Position numbers and translations under genes: made by a program
The notes under the pieces: model-generated
Database searches by the model: none
Seen by the model: the letters and a program-made list of their open reading frames with translations, nothing else
Told to the model about the DNA's origin: nothing
Shown here: positions 51,844 through 63,095 of the stretch, piece after piece
Numbering within the stretch: the first letter of the stretch is position 1
How the letters are laid out: every line of letters starts with the position of its first letter
Assembly (NCBI RefSeq): GCF_007197885.1
Contig: NZ_VKKG01000003.1
Coordinates: forward strand, 186,001 to 250,000
DNA from: Tessaracoccus rhinocerotis
Lineage (GTDB): Bacteria > Actinomycetota > Actinomycetes > Propionibacteriales > Propionibacteriaceae
Length of the DNA: 64,000 nucleotides
Reading direction: 5' to 3'

Positions 51844-53874
51844 ATGGTCGACAAGCCACCCGAGGACCGCCCCCACAAGGGGATCGAGCCGGTACGGGAC
51901 CTCGTCCGCGAGGTGACCCACCCGGCGTTGATCCCCGGAGTCGGCGTCGAGGACACCGGACGCGAGTTCAGGACGAACTGGACCGTCATCGCCGTCGCGG
52001 GGATCGCGGTGGTGGCCGTCGTGGTCTGGGGATTCGTCAGCCCGGCCACGATCAGCGAGATCGGTGTCAACGCCCGGAACTGGACCACGAAGAACTTCGG
52101 CTGGCTGTTCTCGCTGCTCGCGGTGGTGACCCTGACCTTCATGCTGGTGGTCGGCTACGGCCGCACCGGCGGCGTCCGGCTGGGCGCCGATGACGAGCAG
52201 CCCGAGTTCTCCACGGCGGCCTGGGTGGCGATGCTGTTCTCCGCCGGCATGGGCATCGGCCTGCTGTTCTGGGGGCCGAGCGAACCCCTGGTCTACTTCG
52301 TCGACGTGCCCTACGGGTTCGACGCCGAGCCCGGCACCCGCGACGCGATGCTCGCGGCGCTGGCGCAGGCCATCCTGCACTGGGGCCCGATGGCCTGGGG
52401 CTTCTACGCCCTCGTCGGCGGTGCCATCGCCTATGCCGCCTACCGCCGGGGCCGGGCGCCGCTGATCTCGGCGATCTTCCACCCGATCTTCAAGGAGCGC
52501 ACCGAGGGCTGGATCGGTTCGATCATCGACACCTTCGCCATCATCGTGACCCTGTTCGGGACGGCGGTCACCCTCGGAATGGGTGCGCTCCAGGTGGCGG
52601 CGGGCGTGGAGGTCGTGTCAGGGCTGGGACCTCTCGGAAACAGCGCTCTCGTGGTCATCATCACGGTGCTGACGGCGGCCTTCGTGGTCTCGGCCGTCTC
52701 CGGCATCAAGCGCGGCATCCGGCTGCTGTCCAACATAAACATGGTCGTCGCAGGCGGCATCGGGCTCCTGGTGTTCATCGGTGGCCCCACCCTGTTCCTG
52801 CTGAACATGGTCCCGGCGAGTGTGGCGAGCTTCTTCGGCGAGCTCGGCATGATGCTGGCGCGCAACCCCGGACAGGGCGAGGCGGCCGCCGCCTTCATGG
52901 CCGGCTGGACCAACTACTACTGGGCGTGGTGGATCTCCTGGACACCGTTCGTGGGGATGTTCATCGCCAAGATCTCCCGCGGTCGCACGCTGCGGGAGTT
53001 CGTCACGGTGGTCATCATCGTGCCGTCGGTGGTCTGCATCGTGTGGTTCGGCATCATGGGCGGCACGACGATGCTCTACGACCAGCAGTCCGACGGCGGC
53101 ATCTCCGCCGTACGCGCGGCCGACGGCAACGAGGGCGTGCTGTTCGCGGTCTTCGAGGCGCTGCAGAGCAATCTGGTCATCGGAGGCTTCCAGGTCCCGA
53201 TCGCCGGCGTGCTGTCGGTCGCGGCGATGATCTCGATCATCCTGTTCTTCGTGACGTCCGCGGACTCGGCCTCGATCGTGATGGGCTCCATGAGCCAGCG
53301 CGGGCGGCCCGAGCCCGCCACCTCGATCACCATCATGTGGGGCCTGCTGCTCGGTGCGGCGGCCATGGCACTCCTCCTGGCCGGTGGCGAGGAGGCCCTC
53401 TCAGGCCTGCAGGCCATCATGATCGTGACGGCCCTGCCGTTCGCCCTCATCGTGTGCGGCGTGCTGCTGTCCTGGGCCAAGGAGCTGCGCCACGACCCGT
53501 ACATGCTGCGCCACAGGTTCGCGAGGGCTGCGATCGCGCAGGGTGTGCGGCGCGGCATCGAGGAGCACGGCGACGACTTCGTCTTCAACTCCATGGAGGT
53601 CGGGCCCGACGAGGGGGCCGGCGCGGGCATCGACACCGACGACCCCGCCCTGACCGAGTGGTGGGACGCGGCGACCGGCCTGTCGGAGGAGGAGACGCAC
53701 GTCACCGCGGCCGACGTCACCCGCACGCTCGAGCCGGGGCACATCCAGAGACCCGGACCCCCGAACCCGCGGCACACCGCCTCGGGCGACGCGTCGCTGA
53801 CCGTGGGGGAGGGGCGGCGCCCGCACCCGAACACCGGTACCGACCCTCGCACCGACACCCAGCCGCGCGACTGA
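51844..53874 (+). CDS. BCCT-family betaine/choline/carnitine transporter
   Basis: A 676-residue secondary transporter with about twelve membrane segments. Family signatures are GMGIGLLFWGPSEPLVYF, GTAVTLGMGALQ, and the Trp box YYWAWWISWTPFVGMFIAKISRGRT. The hydrophilic C-terminal tail of ~110 residues may sense osmotic state, as in BetP. ATG 51844 has GGAG 7 nt upstream. Substrate (betaine, choline, ectoine) cannot be set by eye. Confidence 0.92.
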   Translation: MVDKPPEDRPHKGIEPVRDLVREVTHPALIPGVGVEDTGREFRTNWTVIAVAGIAVVAVVVWGFVSPATISEIGVNARNWTTKNFGWLFSLLAVVTLTFMLVVGYGRTGGVRLGADDEQPEFSTAAWVAMLFSAGMGIGLLFWGPSEPLVYFVDVPYGFDAEPGTRDAMLAALAQAILHWGPMAWGFYALVGGAIAYAAYRRGRAPLISAIFHPIFKERTEGWIGSIIDTFAIIVTLFGTAVTLGMGALQVAAGVEVVSGLGPLGNSALVVIITVLTAAFVVSAVSGIKRGIRLLSNINMVVAGGIGLLVFIGGPTLFLLNMVPASVASFFGELGMMLARNPGQGEAAAAFMAGWTNYYWAWWISWTPFVGMFIAKISRGRTLREFVTVVIIVPSVVCIVWFGIMGGTTMLYDQQSDGGISAVRAADGNEGVLFAVFEALQSNLVIGGFQVPIAGVLSVAAMISIILFFVTSADSASIVMGSMSQRGRPEPATSITIMWGLLLGAAAMALLLAGGEEALSGLQAIMIVTALPFALIVCGVLLSWAKELRHDPYMLRHRFARAAIAQGVRRGIEEHGDDFVFNSMEVGPDEGAGAGIDTDDPALTEWWDAATGLSEEETHVTAADVTRTLEPGHIQRPGPPNPRHTASGDASLTVGEGRRPHPNTGTDPRTDTQPRD

Positions 53875-53901
53875 CCCGCCGACAGGCGCGCCGGAATGTG
53901 A

Positions 53902-53934
53902 CCGGCCCGCCCTTCGGGGGGAAGGGCGGGCCGG
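53902..53934. terminator. Perfect 14-bp hairpin terminator between convergent genes
   Basis: CCGGCCCGCCCTTC, a 5-G loop and GAAGGGCGGGCCGG, between the BCCT gene stop (+) and the mutB stop (-). Confidence 0.8.
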
Positions 53935-53992
53935 AGTCAAGCCCGGGCCGGAGCAGGAGCAGGTCTGTCCGACCCGGGGTCCATGGGCTGGG

Positions 53993-56185
53993 TCAGGCCT
54001 CCTCGTGGAGGCGTCTGCCCAGGATCTCGAGGAGGTCGATGGCGGCCTCCGGGATGATGGTGCCGGGTGGGTAGATGGCGTCGGCGCCGTTGGCGCGCAG
54101 CTCGTCGAAGTCCTGGCTCGGGATCACTCCGCCGACGACGATCATCAGGTCCTCTCGGCCCAGTCGGTCCAGCTCAGCCCGCAGCGCAGGCACGAGCGTC
54201 AGGTGGCCGGCCGCCAGGGACGAGACCCCGACGACGTGGACGTCGGACTCGACGGCCTGCCGGGCCACCTCCTCCGGCGTCTGGAATAGCGGGCCGACGT
54301 CAACGTCCATGCCGAGGTCGGCGTAGGCCGTCGCGATCACCTTCTGGCCACGGTCGTGCCCGTCCTGGCCCATCTTGGCCACGAGGATTCGCGGGCGACG
54401 ACCCTCCTGCGCCTCGAACTCCTCGACCAGCTTGCGGGCGCGGGCGGTCGACTCGGTGGATCCGGTCTCCTGGTTGTACACACCTGTGATGGTACGGATC
54501 TGGGCCGTGTAGCGGCCGAAGGTGCGCTCCAGCGCGTCCGAGATCTCCCCGACGGAGGCCTTCGCCCGGGCCGCGTCGATGGCGAGCTTCAGCAGGTTGC
54601 GTTCGGGATCGGTGGCGTCCGCGTTGGCGGCTGCCCAGCTGAGGCGCTCGAGGGCGGCCTGCGTGGCCTCCTCGTCGCGCTCGGCACGGAGGCGCTCCAG
54701 CTTGGCGATCTGCTGCTCGCGCACGGACTTGTTGTCCACCTTGAGCACGTCGAGCTGCTCCTCCTCGTCGAGGCGGAACTTGTTGACGCCGATCACAGGT
54801 TGGCGGCCCGAGTCGATGCGGGCCTGGGTGCGGGCAGCGGCCTCCTCGATGCGCATCTTGGGGATGCCCTGCTCGATGGCCTTGGCCATGCCGCCGGCCT
54901 CCTCCACCTCCCGGATCCGCTCCCACGCCTTGTTGGCGAGTTGCTCGGTGAGCTTCTCGACGTACGCGGAGCCGGCCCAGGGGTCGACCGTGCGCGTGGT
55001 GCCGGACTCCTGCTGCAGGAACAGCTGGGTGTTGCGTGCGATCCGGGCGGAGAAGTCGGTCGGCAGGGCGATCGCCTCGTCGAGGGCGTTGGTGTGCAGC
55101 GACTGGGTGTGGCCCTGGGTGGCGGCCATCGCCTCGATGGTGGTGCGGGCGACGTTGTTGTAGACGTCCTGCGCGGTCAGGGACCAGCCGGAGGTCTGCG
55201 AGTGCGTGCGCAGGCTCATGGACTTCGGGTTCTTCGGCCCGAACTCGCGCACCAGCCGCGCCCACAGGAGGCGGGCGGCGCGCATCTTGGCCACCTCCAT
55301 GTAGAAGTTCATGCCGATCGCCCAGAAGAACGACAGCCGGGGTGCGAACTGGTCGACGTTCAGGCCGACGCTCTCACCCGCGCGGATGTACTCGATGCCG
55401 TCGGCGAGGGTGTAGGCCATCTCGATGTCGGCTGTCGCCCCGGCCTCCTGCATGTGGTAGCCGGAGATGGAGATCGAGTTGAACCGCGGCATGTGCGCGC
55501 TCGTGAAGGCGAAGATGTCCGCGATGATCCGCATCGATGGCAGCGGTGGGTAGATGTAGGTGTTGCGGACCATGAACTCCTTGAGGATGTCGTTCTGGAT
55601 GGTCCCTGCGAGCTGCTCGGGCGCCACGCCCTGCTCCTCGGCGGCGACGACGTAGAGCGCCAGGATCGGCAGCACCGCGCCGTTCATCGTCATGGAGACG
55701 CTCATCTGGTCCAGCGGGATGCCGTCGAAGAGCTGGCGCATGTCCAGGATCGAGTCGACGGCCACGCCGGCCATGCCCACGTCGCCCGACACGCGGGGGT
55801 GGTCCGAGTCGTAGCCGCGGTGGGTCGCGAGGTCGAAGGCGATCGAGAGGCCCTTCTGGCCCGCGGCGAGGTTGCGGCGGTAGAAGGCGTTCGACTCCTC
55901 GGCCGTCGAGAACCCGGCGTACTGGCGGACGGTCCACGGCTGGTTCACGTACATGGTGGGGTACGGGCCGCGCAGGAAGGGTGGGATCCCCGGGGCCGTC
56001 TCCAGGAAGTCGAGGCCCTGCAGGTCCGCGTCGCCGAACAGCGGAGGCACGAGGATGTGCTCGGGCGTCTGCCAGCCGGCGCTGTGGCCGACGGCATGGG
56101 TGATGGCGTCGAACTGGGCGGTGGCGTCGGAGGGGACTCCGAGGTCGCCGAGTGGGACCGAACCGAAACGGGGGATTGAGGTCAC
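53993..56185 (-). CDS. mutB: Methylmalonyl-CoA mutase large (catalytic) subunit
   Basis: A 730-residue adenosylcobalamin enzyme interconverting succinyl-CoA and (R)-methylmalonyl-CoA. The TIM-barrel part has [20 protein letters not shown] and the C-terminal B12 domain has the DGHDRG motif with its cobalt-ligand His, then [23 protein letters not shown] 56185 overlaps the mutA stop by 4 bp. Together they serve propionate metabolism or propionate formation. Confidence 0.95.
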   Translation of the reverse strand: MTSIPRFGSVPLGDLGVPSDATAQFDAITHAVGHSAGWQTPEHILVPPLFGDADLQGLDFLETAPGIPPFLRGPYPTMYVNQPWTVRQYAGFSTAEESNAFYRRNLAAGQKGLSIAFDLATHRGYDSDHPRVSGDVGMAGVAVDSILDMRQLFDGIPLDQMSVSMTMNGAVLPILALYVVAAEEQGVAPEQLAGTIQNDILKEFMVRNTYIYPPLPSMRIIADIFAFTSAHMPRFNSISISGYHMQEAGATADIEMAYTLADGIEYIRAGESVGLNVDQFAPRLSFFWAIGMNFYMEVAKMRAARLLWARLVREFGPKNPKSMSLRTHSQTSGWSLTAQDVYNNVARTTIEAMAATQGHTQSLHTNALDEAIALPTDFSARIARNTQLFLQQESGTTRTVDPWAGSAYVEKLTEQLANKAWERIREVEEAGGMAKAIEQGIPKMRIEEAAARTQARIDSGRQPVIGVNKFRLDEEEQLDVLKVDNKSVREQQIAKLERLRAERDEEATQAALERLSWAAANADATDPERNLLKLAIDAARAKASVGEISDALERTFGRYTAQIRTITGVYNQETGSTESTARARKLVEEFEAQEGRRPRILVAKMGQDGHDRGQKVIATAYADLGMDVDVGPLFQTPEEVARQAVESDVHVVGVSSLAAGHLTLVPALRAELDRLGREDLMIVVGGVIPSQDFDELRANGADAIYPPGTIIPEAAIDLLEILGRRLHEEA

Positions 56186-58065
56186 TTTCCTGCCTCCAGT
56201 CGGGAGAGGGTGTTGCCGAGCAGCTCGACCACGTCCATGCCGTCGAAGACGTTGCCGTCGATGAGTCCTTCGTCAAGGTCCGGGCCGAGCTCCTTGAGCT
56301 GTCCGGCGACGCGGATCTCGGTGGCGCCCGCGTCGCGGAGTGCCTTCGCGACGGCGCTGCCCTGGGCGGCGTACACCTTGGCCGAGGAGCACAGCACCGC
56401 GATGGTGGTGCCGGCCTCCGCAAGCTGCCGGGCGAAGTCCTCGGGCGTACTGCCTTCGGCGAGCATGGTCTCGATGCCGGCCACGTGGTAGAGGTTCGAG
56501 GTGAAGCCCTCTCGGGCGCCGAAGTCGCGGCGGGTGCCGAGGCAGGCCAGCAGCACGCGGGGCGGGTCGCCGGCCGCGGCCATGCCCGCGCTGCGGTCGC
56601 GCAGGTCCTCGAAGACCTGGGCATCGCGCACCGGGACGATGCCCGCCAGCTGCGGGGCCTCGGGGCGCGGCTTGCGCTGCAGCCGTTCCTCGTTCGCGTC
56701 CGGGAACATCGAGACGCCGGTGAGGGGCAGTTTGCGGGTGGCAAGGAGCTTGGCCCGGGCCGCGTTGGTGGCGGCGAGCTCGGAGGCGACCGTGCCGTCG
56801 GCGACGGCGGCGGCGAAGCCCTCCTCGTCCACGGCGCCGAACAGCTCCCAGGCGCGCTCGCAGAGCTGGCGGGTCATCGACTCGACGTACCAGGAGCCGC
56901 CGGCCGGGTCGTTCACACGTCCGAGGTTGGACTCCTCGGCCAGCACCACCTGGATGTTGCGGGCGATGCGTCGGCTCAACTCGTTCGGGAGGCCGATCGC
57001 TGCGTCGAGTGGCAGCACCGTGATCGTCTCGGCGCCGCCGGCGGAGGCGGCGAAGCAGGAGATGGTGCCGCGCAGCACGTTGACGTAGGCGTCGTCACGG
57101 GAGACCTGCCGCAGCGAGGTCACCGCGTGCTGGACCGCGCCGCGGCGGGCCGGGGTGACGCCGAGTTCCTCGCCCACCCGTGACCACAGCGTGCGCAGCG
57201 CGCGCAGCCTCGAGATGGTGATGAACTGCTCGGTGGTGGCGGAGACGCGGAAGAGGATCTTGTCGAAGGCCTCGTCGACGCTGAGTCCCGCGTCCGTGAG
57301 CGCGCGTACGTACTCGACGCCGGCGGCCAGGGCCCAGGCGAGTTCCTGCACGTCGCCGGCGCCCGCGTTGTGGAACATGCCGGAGTCGACGACGATGGGC
57401 CGGATTCCGGGGTAGGGCTTCGCGAGGGCGAGGGCCTCTGCAACCGCGGCCATGTCGGGGGCGGTGCCGTGCTGTGCCGCGAAGCCGATCGGGTCGATGC
57501 CGAGACTGCCTGTGAAGGACAGCGCGTCCTTGTCCGAGGTCTCCAGGACCGCCACGAGGGCCCGCGCCGCGGCGAACTGGTCGGTGCGGCTGGAGACGTG
57601 CACGGGTGCGAGGTCCAGCAGGACGTCGGCGAGGACCTTGGCCAGGTCGTCAGGGGCGACGGCGTCGGGATCCACCCGGACCCAAACGGCGCTGCCGCCG
57701 CGCTCGAGGTCGGTCAGGACCGCTGTGCGGGTGGTGGCGGCGTCGGGATCCTCGTGGAGCTGTGCGATCTGCCAGCCGCCGTCGAGCTCCCCGCTGCGGA
57801 TCGTGGTGCCGCGCGTGAAGGGAGCCACGCCCGGGAAGCCCAGTGCCTCCGTGCCGTCGGCGTGCGTGTACAGCGGCTTGGTCTCGAGACCGTCCACGGT
57901 GTGGCTCGTCAGGCGCTTGTAGGCCTGGTCGATCCCCAACTCCTTGCCCTCGGGGCGGCGGCGGTTCAGGACCTTCAGTACCTCGCGCTCCCAGTCCTGC
58001 CGGGAGGGTGTGTCGAAGTCGGCCGCGAGCGTCAGACGAGCAGTGTTTCCTGCTACCTCGTTCAT
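56182..58065 (-). CDS. mutA: Methylmalonyl-CoA mutase small (non-catalytic) subunit
   Basis: A 627-residue subunit paralogous to Mut[22 protein letters not shown], the GTTIRSG segment and a truncated C-terminal region lacking the DxHxxG cobalamin motif identify the small subunit. ATG 58065 has GGAGAACG upstream. It is first in the operon; a TAGGGT hexamer on the minus strand near 58115 could be its -10. No epimerase, meaB-type chaperone or cobalamin riboswitch is seen nearby. Confidence 0.93.
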   Translation of the reverse strand: MNEVAGNTARLTLAADFDTPSRQDWEREVLKVLNRRRPEGKELGIDQAYKRLTSHTVDGLETKPLYTHADGTEALGFPGVAPFTRGTTIRSGELDGGWQIAQLHEDPDAATTRTAVLTDLERGGSAVWVRVDPDAVAPDDLAKVLADVLLDLAPVHVSSRTDQFAAARALVAVLETSDKDALSFTGSLGIDPIGFAAQHGTAPDMAAVAEALALAKPYPGIRPIVVDSGMFHNAGAGDVQELAWALAAGVEYVRALTDAGLSVDEAFDKILFRVSATTEQFITISRLRALRTLWSRVGEELGVTPARRGAVQHAVTSLRQVSRDDAYVNVLRGTISCFAASAGGAETITVLPLDAAIGLPNELSRRIARNIQVVLAEESNLGRVNDPAGGSWYVESMTRQLCERAWELFGAVDEEGFAAAVADGTVASELAATNAARAKLLATRKLPLTGVSMFPDANEERLQRKPRPEAPQLAGIVPVRDAQVFEDLRDRSAGMAAAGDPPRVLLACLGTRRDFGAREGFTSNLYHVAGIETMLAEGSTPEDFARQLAEAGTTIAVLCSSAKVYAAQGSAVAKALRDAGATEIRVAGQLKELGPDLDEGLIDGNVFDGMDVVELLGNTLSRLEAGK

Positions 58066-58290
58066 CGTTCTCCGTCCAGCGAATCCATTCGGAATCTTCG
58101 GTGTGTTGAAACCCTAACCGCAGGGCGGTGCGTCATTTCCGGCGGGGTCCCGATAGCCGATGACCGGTGGTGTGCTAGCGCCCAGCCATGATCGTGGCGT
58201 GATTGTTACCAAGTCCAGTCTGTCCATGTCTTGACCACGCGTACGACGACAGGCAAGGTGTACCCATTGGCAACACAAGGAGGTGGCCTG

Positions 58291-58887
58291 ATGAAGCCCG
58301 ATTACCCGTTGTTGGGGCTGCTGGCGCGCAAACCTGCGAGCGGCTACGAACTGGGCAAGTGGCTGCGTTCCGAAGGAGTGTTCCTGGGACGCACCCGCTC
58401 CATGACCCCCGTCTACCGTGCCATCGGCGAGTTCGTCGAGCTCGGCTGGGTCCAGACACCCTCCGACGTCCCCGAGGCGGCCGCGAAGGTCTACTCCCTC
58501 ACCGAGCAGGGGCGCAACGCACTCCTGGAGTGGGCCAACTCCGAGTACGTGCCTTCTGCGCGCCCGATGTCCCCCGACTTCATGGTGCGACTCAACTTCG
58601 CCGGTCAGTTCGGCCCCGAGCATGCGCTGCGGATCGTGCGAACCGAGCTGGAGTACCGGCTCAAGCAGCGCGCCGAGGAGGGCTACCCGACGCTGCCCAG
58701 CGCGGACGCCGAGCCCATCAGTGAGATCGACCCGGAGTGGCTCACCTACATCGACGTGATCACGCACGACAGGGGCTGGCAGTCCACCTCCCTCTACATC
58801 GGCTGGCTCGAGACCACCGAGCGCCGACTTGCGGAACTGTTGGCGGAGCAGGACGAGCAGGATGACACGGAAGGCAGCGGCCGTTGA
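58291..58887 (+). CDS. PadR-family transcriptional regulator
   Basis: A 198-residue regulator: PadR winged helix ([43 protein letters not shown]) followed by a C-terminal helical (Vir_act_alpha_C-like) dimerisation domain. AGGAGG 7 nt upstream fixes ATG 58291. It overlaps the ABC permease gene by one base, so it probably regulates the sulfate-ester operon it heads. Confidence 0.85.
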   Translation: MKPDYPLLGLLARKPASGYELGKWLRSEGVFLGRTRSMTPVYRAIGEFVELGWVQTPSDVPEAAAKVYSLTEQGRNALLEWANSEYVPSARPMSPDFMVRLNFAGQFGPEHALRIVRTELEYRLKQRAEEGYPTLPSADAEPISEIDPEWLTYIDVITHDRGWQSTSLYIGWLETTERRLAELLAEQDEQDDTEGSGR

Positions 58888-59666
58888 TGGCAGCCCGCTC
58901 GAGCCGGACCCGGCGTCCGGTGAACTACTGGTACCACGCGCTGGGGGTCGCCTCGGTCATCGGAGGCCTGGGTCTCTGGTGGCTCGCCTCAGTGCTGAAC
59001 CCGACGACCCTGCCCGGACCGGTGGACGTGGCCGCGCGAGCGGGTGAACTCTTCCTGGATGGAACCCTCCAGGAGCACCTGCTCGCCTCGCTGCAGCGGG
59101 TGCTGCTCGGATTCGTGATCGGCTCCGGCTTGGCGATCCCGCTCGGGTTCCTGATGGGCTGGTACAAGCCCTTCCGGGCCATCCTCGAGCCCTGGACCCA
59201 GTTCTTCCGCACCATCCCGCCCCTTGCCCTGATCCCGTTGATGATCGTGCTGCTCGGCATCGGCGAGGTGCCGAAGGTCGCTGTCATCTCCCTCGCGGCG
59301 TTCCTGGTGTCCATCGTCGCCACCTTCCAGGGTGTGCTGAACGTCGACAAGACCCTGATCAACGCGGGCCGGGTCCTGGGCGCCTCGGACCTGGTCATCT
59401 TCCGCAGCATCGTCATCCCCGCCTCGACGCCGTTCATCATGGTCGGCCTGCGGCAGGGACTCGGGTCCGCGTGGGCCACGGTGGTGGCGGCCGAGCTGAT
59501 CGCGGCCCAGCTGGGTCTGGGGTTCATGATGCAACGCGCACAGATCTACTACGACCTGCCCACCATCTTCGTCGGAGTCGTGATCATCGGCCTGCTCGGT
59601 CTGGTGATGGACCGGGTGCTGCTGTGGGCCGACTCCGTTCTCACCAGCTGGCAGGAGCGCCGATGA
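58887..59666 (+). CDS. ABC transporter permease, nitrate/sulfonate/taurine type
   Basis: A 259-residue inner-membrane permease with about six helices. [22 protein letters not shown] is the EAA-loop region typical of SsuC/TauC permeases. ATG 58887 shares a base with the PadR stop (TGATG); its own stop overlaps the ATPase gene. It would form the channel for the substrate carried by the lipoprotein at 60572. Confidence 0.9.
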   Translation: MAARSSRTRRPVNYWYHALGVASVIGGLGLWWLASVLNPTTLPGPVDVAARAGELFLDGTLQEHLLASLQRVLLGFVIGSGLAIPLGFLMGWYKPFRAILEPWTQFFRTIPPLALIPLMIVLLGIGEVPKVAVISLAAFLVSIVATFQGVLNVDKTLINAGRVLGASDLVIFRSIVIPASTPFIMVGLRQGLGSAWATVVAAELIAAQLGLGFMMQRAQIYYDLPTIFVGVVIIGLLGLVMDRVLLWADSVLTSWQERR

Positions 59667-60544
59667 GCACCGACAAGATCGTCTTCGACCGGGTCACGGC
59701 GACCTTCGAGGTCAACGGGCAGCCGTTCCACGCCGTCAAGGACCTCTCACTGACCATTGCGGACAACGAGTTCGTCACCGTCGTCGGACCCTCGGGGTGC
59801 GGCAAGTCCACCATCATGAACATGGCTGCCGGGCTGCTGATCCCCTCCGGTGGGGAGGTGCGCGTGGACGACCGGCCAGTGAAGGGACCCGGCCCCGAAC
59901 GCGGCGTCATCTTCCAGCAGTATGCGCTGTTCCCCTGGCTGACCGTCCGCCAGAACGTCGAGTTCGGACTGAAGCTGAAGAAGATCTCGAGGGCGCAGCG
60001 CAACGAGGTCGTCGAGAGGCAACTGGAACTGACGGGGCTCACCCCGTTCGCCGACGCACTGCCCAAGACTTTGTCGGGTGGCATGAAGCAGCGCTGCGCC
60101 ATCGCCCGCGCCTACGCGGCGGACCCGTCCATCCTGCTGATGGACGAGCCGTTCGGCGCGTTGGATGCGCTCACGCGTGTCCACATGCAGAGCCAGTTGC
60201 TCGAAACCTGGCGCCAGGAGAAACGCACCGTCATGTTCATCACCCACGACGTCGACGAGGCCGTGTTCCTGGCCAACCGGGTGATCGTGATGGCCGCGCG
60301 CCCCGGACGCATCCACCGGATCATCGACGTCGACCTCCCCGCCGAGCGTACGGAGGACCTCCGCACCTCGCCGGAGTTCACCGCCATCCGCAACGAGGTC
60401 TGGAACTCCGTCTACCACCAGGACCCGCCCCCGGAGGCGGGGGCGCCGGCTCAGCACGACCCTCCCGACGACCCGGGCGGGGAGGGCGACCAGATCAACA
60501 AGGGGATCTGGAGTCCCACCCGTCATCACAACCCCGGTCCCTGA
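59663..60544 (+). CDS. ABC transporter ATP-binding protein, nitrate/sulfonate/taurine type
   Basis: A 293-residue ATPase: Walker [10 protein letters not shown] (42-50), Q-loop [10 protein letters not shown], signature LSGGMKQR, Walker [13 protein letters not shown] and switch His in FITHDVDEA. The order matches SsuB/TauB. A hydrophilic Pro/Asp-rich tail of ~35 residues extends beyond the usual end. Confidence 0.92.
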   Translation: MSTDKIVFDRVTATFEVNGQPFHAVKDLSLTIADNEFVTVVGPSGCGKSTIMNMAAGLLIPSGGEVRVDDRPVKGPGPERGVIFQQYALFPWLTVRQNVEFGLKLKKISRAQRNEVVERQLELTGLTPFADALPKTLSGGMKQRCAIARAYAADPSILLMDEPFGALDALTRVHMQSQLLETWRQEKRTVMFITHDVDEAVFLANRVIVMAARPGRIHRIIDVDLPAERTEDLRTSPEFTAIRNEVWNSVYHQDPPPEAGAPAQHDPPDDPGGEGDQINKGIWSPTRHHNPGP

Positions 60545-60571
60545 CCGTTCAACCACCAACAGGAGAAACCA

Positions 60572-61597
60572 ATGTCTGCCTTCACTCGCCGTCAGATGCT
60601 CATCGGGTCCGCCGGGATCCTCGGCGTGGGAGTGCTCACCGCCTGCGCCTCCGACGAGGAGAGTGCCATCCCCGACGCGGGTGGTGAGGAGACCACGGGC
60701 GCCGCCGTGGAGACCGAACCCGTCAAGGTCGGCTACATCGCCGACGGCAACGGCGCCATGCTCGTCAGCATTGCCGAACAGCAGGGCCTGTGGGCCAAGC
60801 ATGGCCTCGAGGCCGAGACCGTGGTGTTCACCAACGGCCCGCTGCAGATCCAGGCGCTCGGCACGGGCGACATCGACTTCGGCTACATCGGCTTCGGTGC
60901 CCTTTGGCTGCCCATGTCCGGCGAGGCCAAGGTGGTCACCGTGAACTCCAACGGTCAGGCGGACCGTGTCCTGGCGCAGGCGGGCATCTCGTCGGTCGAG
61001 GACCTGCGTGGCAAGACCGTCGGCGTACCCGAGGGCACCTCCGGCGACATCCTGCTCACACTCGCCCTGGAGTCCGCGGGCATGACCGTGGACGACATCG
61101 AGCGTGTCGTCATGGATCCCCCCACCGCGGTCAGCGCGTTCATCTCCGGGCAGGTCGACGCCGTCGGAATCTGGTACCCCCACGTCCAGACGATCCTCGA
61201 CCAGAAGCCGGACACCGTCGAGCTCGTGAAGTCCGCGGACTTCCCGGAACTGGCGTTCCCGGCCTGTCAGGTGGCCGCCCCGGACATCACCGACCGTCCC
61301 GAGCTGCTCGCCAAGTTCCAGGCGGTCCAGAAGGACGCCTACGCATGGGCCGTCGACAACCGCGAGGAACTGAACACCCAACTTGCCGAGTTCCTGGACA
61401 TTCCCGAGGAATCCATCGCCTCCGAGCAGGAGTTCGTCGACGTGCTGTCGCCGGACCGCGTCTCGGAGATGATCTCCGACGGCACCCTCGAGGACTGGTT
61501 CACCACGCTCAACGAGCACTTCGTCGAGGCCGCGAAGCTCGAGGAGGTCGTGCCGGTGGCCGACTACTGGCTCGCCACGGAGTACGAGCAGGCCTGA
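60572..61597 (+). CDS. ABC transporter substrate-binding lipoprotein, sulfonate/sulfate-ester type
   Basis: A 341-residue lipoprotein. The N-terminus has TRRQMLIG, a Tat-like twin arginine, and the lipobox LTAC (Cys25). The mature part (VKVGYIADGNGAMLVSIAEQ; LGTGDIDFGYIG) is an SsuA/NMT1-type binding protein. AGGAG lies upstream of ATG 60572. It would capture the sulfate ester or sulfonate for the permease and ATPase encoded just before. Confidence 0.9.
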   Translation: MSAFTRRQMLIGSAGILGVGVLTACASDEESAIPDAGGEETTGAAVETEPVKVGYIADGNGAMLVSIAEQQGLWAKHGLEAETVVFTNGPLQIQALGTGDIDFGYIGFGALWLPMSGEAKVVTVNSNGQADRVLAQAGISSVEDLRGKTVGVPEGTSGDILLTLALESAGMTVDDIERVVMDPPTAVSAFISGQVDAVGIWYPHVQTILDQKPDTVELVKSADFPELAFPACQVAAPDITDRPELLAKFQAVQKDAYAWAVDNREELNTQLAEFLDIPEESIASEQEFVDVLSPDRVSEMISDGTLEDWFTTLNEHFVEAAKLEEVVPVADYWLATEYEQA

Positions 61598-61646
61598 GTT
61601 CGACCGCTGAAAGATCCCGCTGAACCCGAAGGAGCCCTGAGATCGC

Positions 61647-63095
61647 ATGACCGGACCCAACCTGGTCTTCATCCTGTCCGACGACCACGCCGCCCACGCC
61701 ATCTCGGCCTACGGCAGCCGTGTGAACCGGACACCACACCTGGACCGGTTGGCCACGGAGGGTGCCCGACTCGACGCCGTGTACTGCACGAACTCGATCT
61801 GCACTCCGTCGCGAGCGAGCATCCTCACCGGCACCTACAGCCACGTCAACGGAGCCAGCTCGATCTTCTCGAACTTCGACTACCGGGTGGATACCTTCAC
61901 CCAGGTGCTGCACCGCAGCGGATACCAGACCGCGCTGTACGGCAAGTGGCACCTGGGTGAGAAGGAGAAGGCCAACCCGCAGGGCTTCGACGACTGGCTG
62001 ATCGTGCCCGGCCAGGGTGAGTACGTGGACCCGGAGTTCTACGGGCCCGGCGGGCGACGTCGGATCCGGGGCTACGCCACCGACATCATCACCGACCTCG
62101 GCATCGACTTCCTCGACAACCGGGACCCTGAGCGGCCGTTCGCGCTGCTGGTGCACCACAAGGCGCCGCACCGGCCGTGGGTGCCGGACCCGAAGCACTC
62201 GGAGCTCTACCCCGTTGGATCCATCCCGGAGCCGGAGACGATGTGGGACACGCACGAGTCGATGTCCGACGTGGTCAAGGGCGTGCGGATGACAATCGCT
62301 GACGACCTCACCGAGACCGACATCAAGGAGACCGTGCCCGCCGACCTGCTCGGGGAGGACAAGCGGCGCGAACGCGCGTCCTGGAAGTACCAGCGCTACA
62401 TGCGTGACTACCTGCAGACCATCCAGTCGATCGACGACAACGTCGGCCGGCTGCTCGACCACCTCGAAGCCGAGGGCCTGGCTGAGGACACCATCGTCGT
62501 CTACGCCTCTGACCAGGGCTTCTTCCTGGGGGACCACGGCTGGTTCGACAAGCGCCTCATGTTCGACGAGTCGCTGACCATGCCGATGCTGCTGCGGTGG
62601 CCCGCCGAGGTACCCGCCGGCACCCGCGTGGACGCGATGATCACCAACGTCGACTTCGCGGCGACGTTCCTGGACATGTGCGGGCTCGACGTCTCGGCCG
62701 AGCTGCCCGCGAACCAGGGCACGAGCTTCCGGCCGCTGCTGCGGGGCGAGGACGTCGACGGCTGGCGCGACGCGGTCTACTACCGCTACTGGGAACACGA
62801 CGACCCCAACCACGCCGCCCCCGCCCACTACGGGATCCGCACGCGCACCCACAAGTACATCCACTACTACAACGACGGGTTGGGCTCACCCGGGTCGTCG
62901 GATCGCATAATGCCGGAGGAGTTCGAGCTCTACGACCTGGTGGCGGATCCTGCGGAACTGGTCAACGTCGCCGACGACCCCGCCTACGTCGACGTGCTCG
63001 CGGACCTTCGCCGTCGGCTGGCCGAGCTCCAGGCTGAGTACGGCGACGAGCCGTACCGCGGCCCGGACACGCCCCGCCTGGACTGGAGCGTCTAG
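61647..63095 (+). CDS. Cys-type sulfatase
   Basis: A 482-residue type I sulfatase hydrolysing a sulfate ester. LVFILSDDHAAHA holds metal-binding Asp pairs; ICTPSRASILTG gives the C-x-P-x-R motif (C52), whose Cys must be oxidised to formylglycine by FGE (not in the window); YGKWHLG and the later SDQGFFLGDHGWFDKR complete the site. No signal peptide is seen, so it acts in the cytoplasm after import by the upstream ABC system. Substrates could include alkyl/aryl sulfates or choline sulfate. Its stop overlaps the stop of the convergent gene at CTAG. Confidence 0.9.
   Translation: MTGPNLVFILSDDHAAHAISAYGSRVNRTPHLDRLATEGARLDAVYCTNSICTPSRASILTGTYSHVNGASSIFSNFDYRVDTFTQVLHRSGYQTALYGKWHLGEKEKANPQGFDDWLIVPGQGEYVDPEFYGPGGRRRIRGYATDIITDLGIDFLDNRDPERPFALLVHHKAPHRPWVPDPKHSELYPVGSIPEPETMWDTHESMSDVVKGVRMTIADDLTETDIKETVPADLLGEDKRRERASWKYQRYMRDYLQTIQSIDDNVGRLLDHLEAEGLAEDTIVVYASDQGFFLGDHGWFDKRLMFDESLTMPMLLRWPAEVPAGTRVDAMITNVDFAATFLDMCGLDVSAELPANQGTSFRPLLRGEDVDGWRDAVYYRYWEHDDPNHAAPAHYGIRTRTHKYIHYYNDGLGSPGSSDRIMPEEFELYDLVADPAELVNVADDPAYVDVLADLRRRLAELQAEYGDEPYRGPDTPRLDWSV

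Noticed and set aside
58066-58290. Cobalamin riboswitch before mutA
   Set aside because: No B12-box-like conserved core was seen in the leader; only a possible -10 hexamer and a Shine-Dalgarno sequence are visible.
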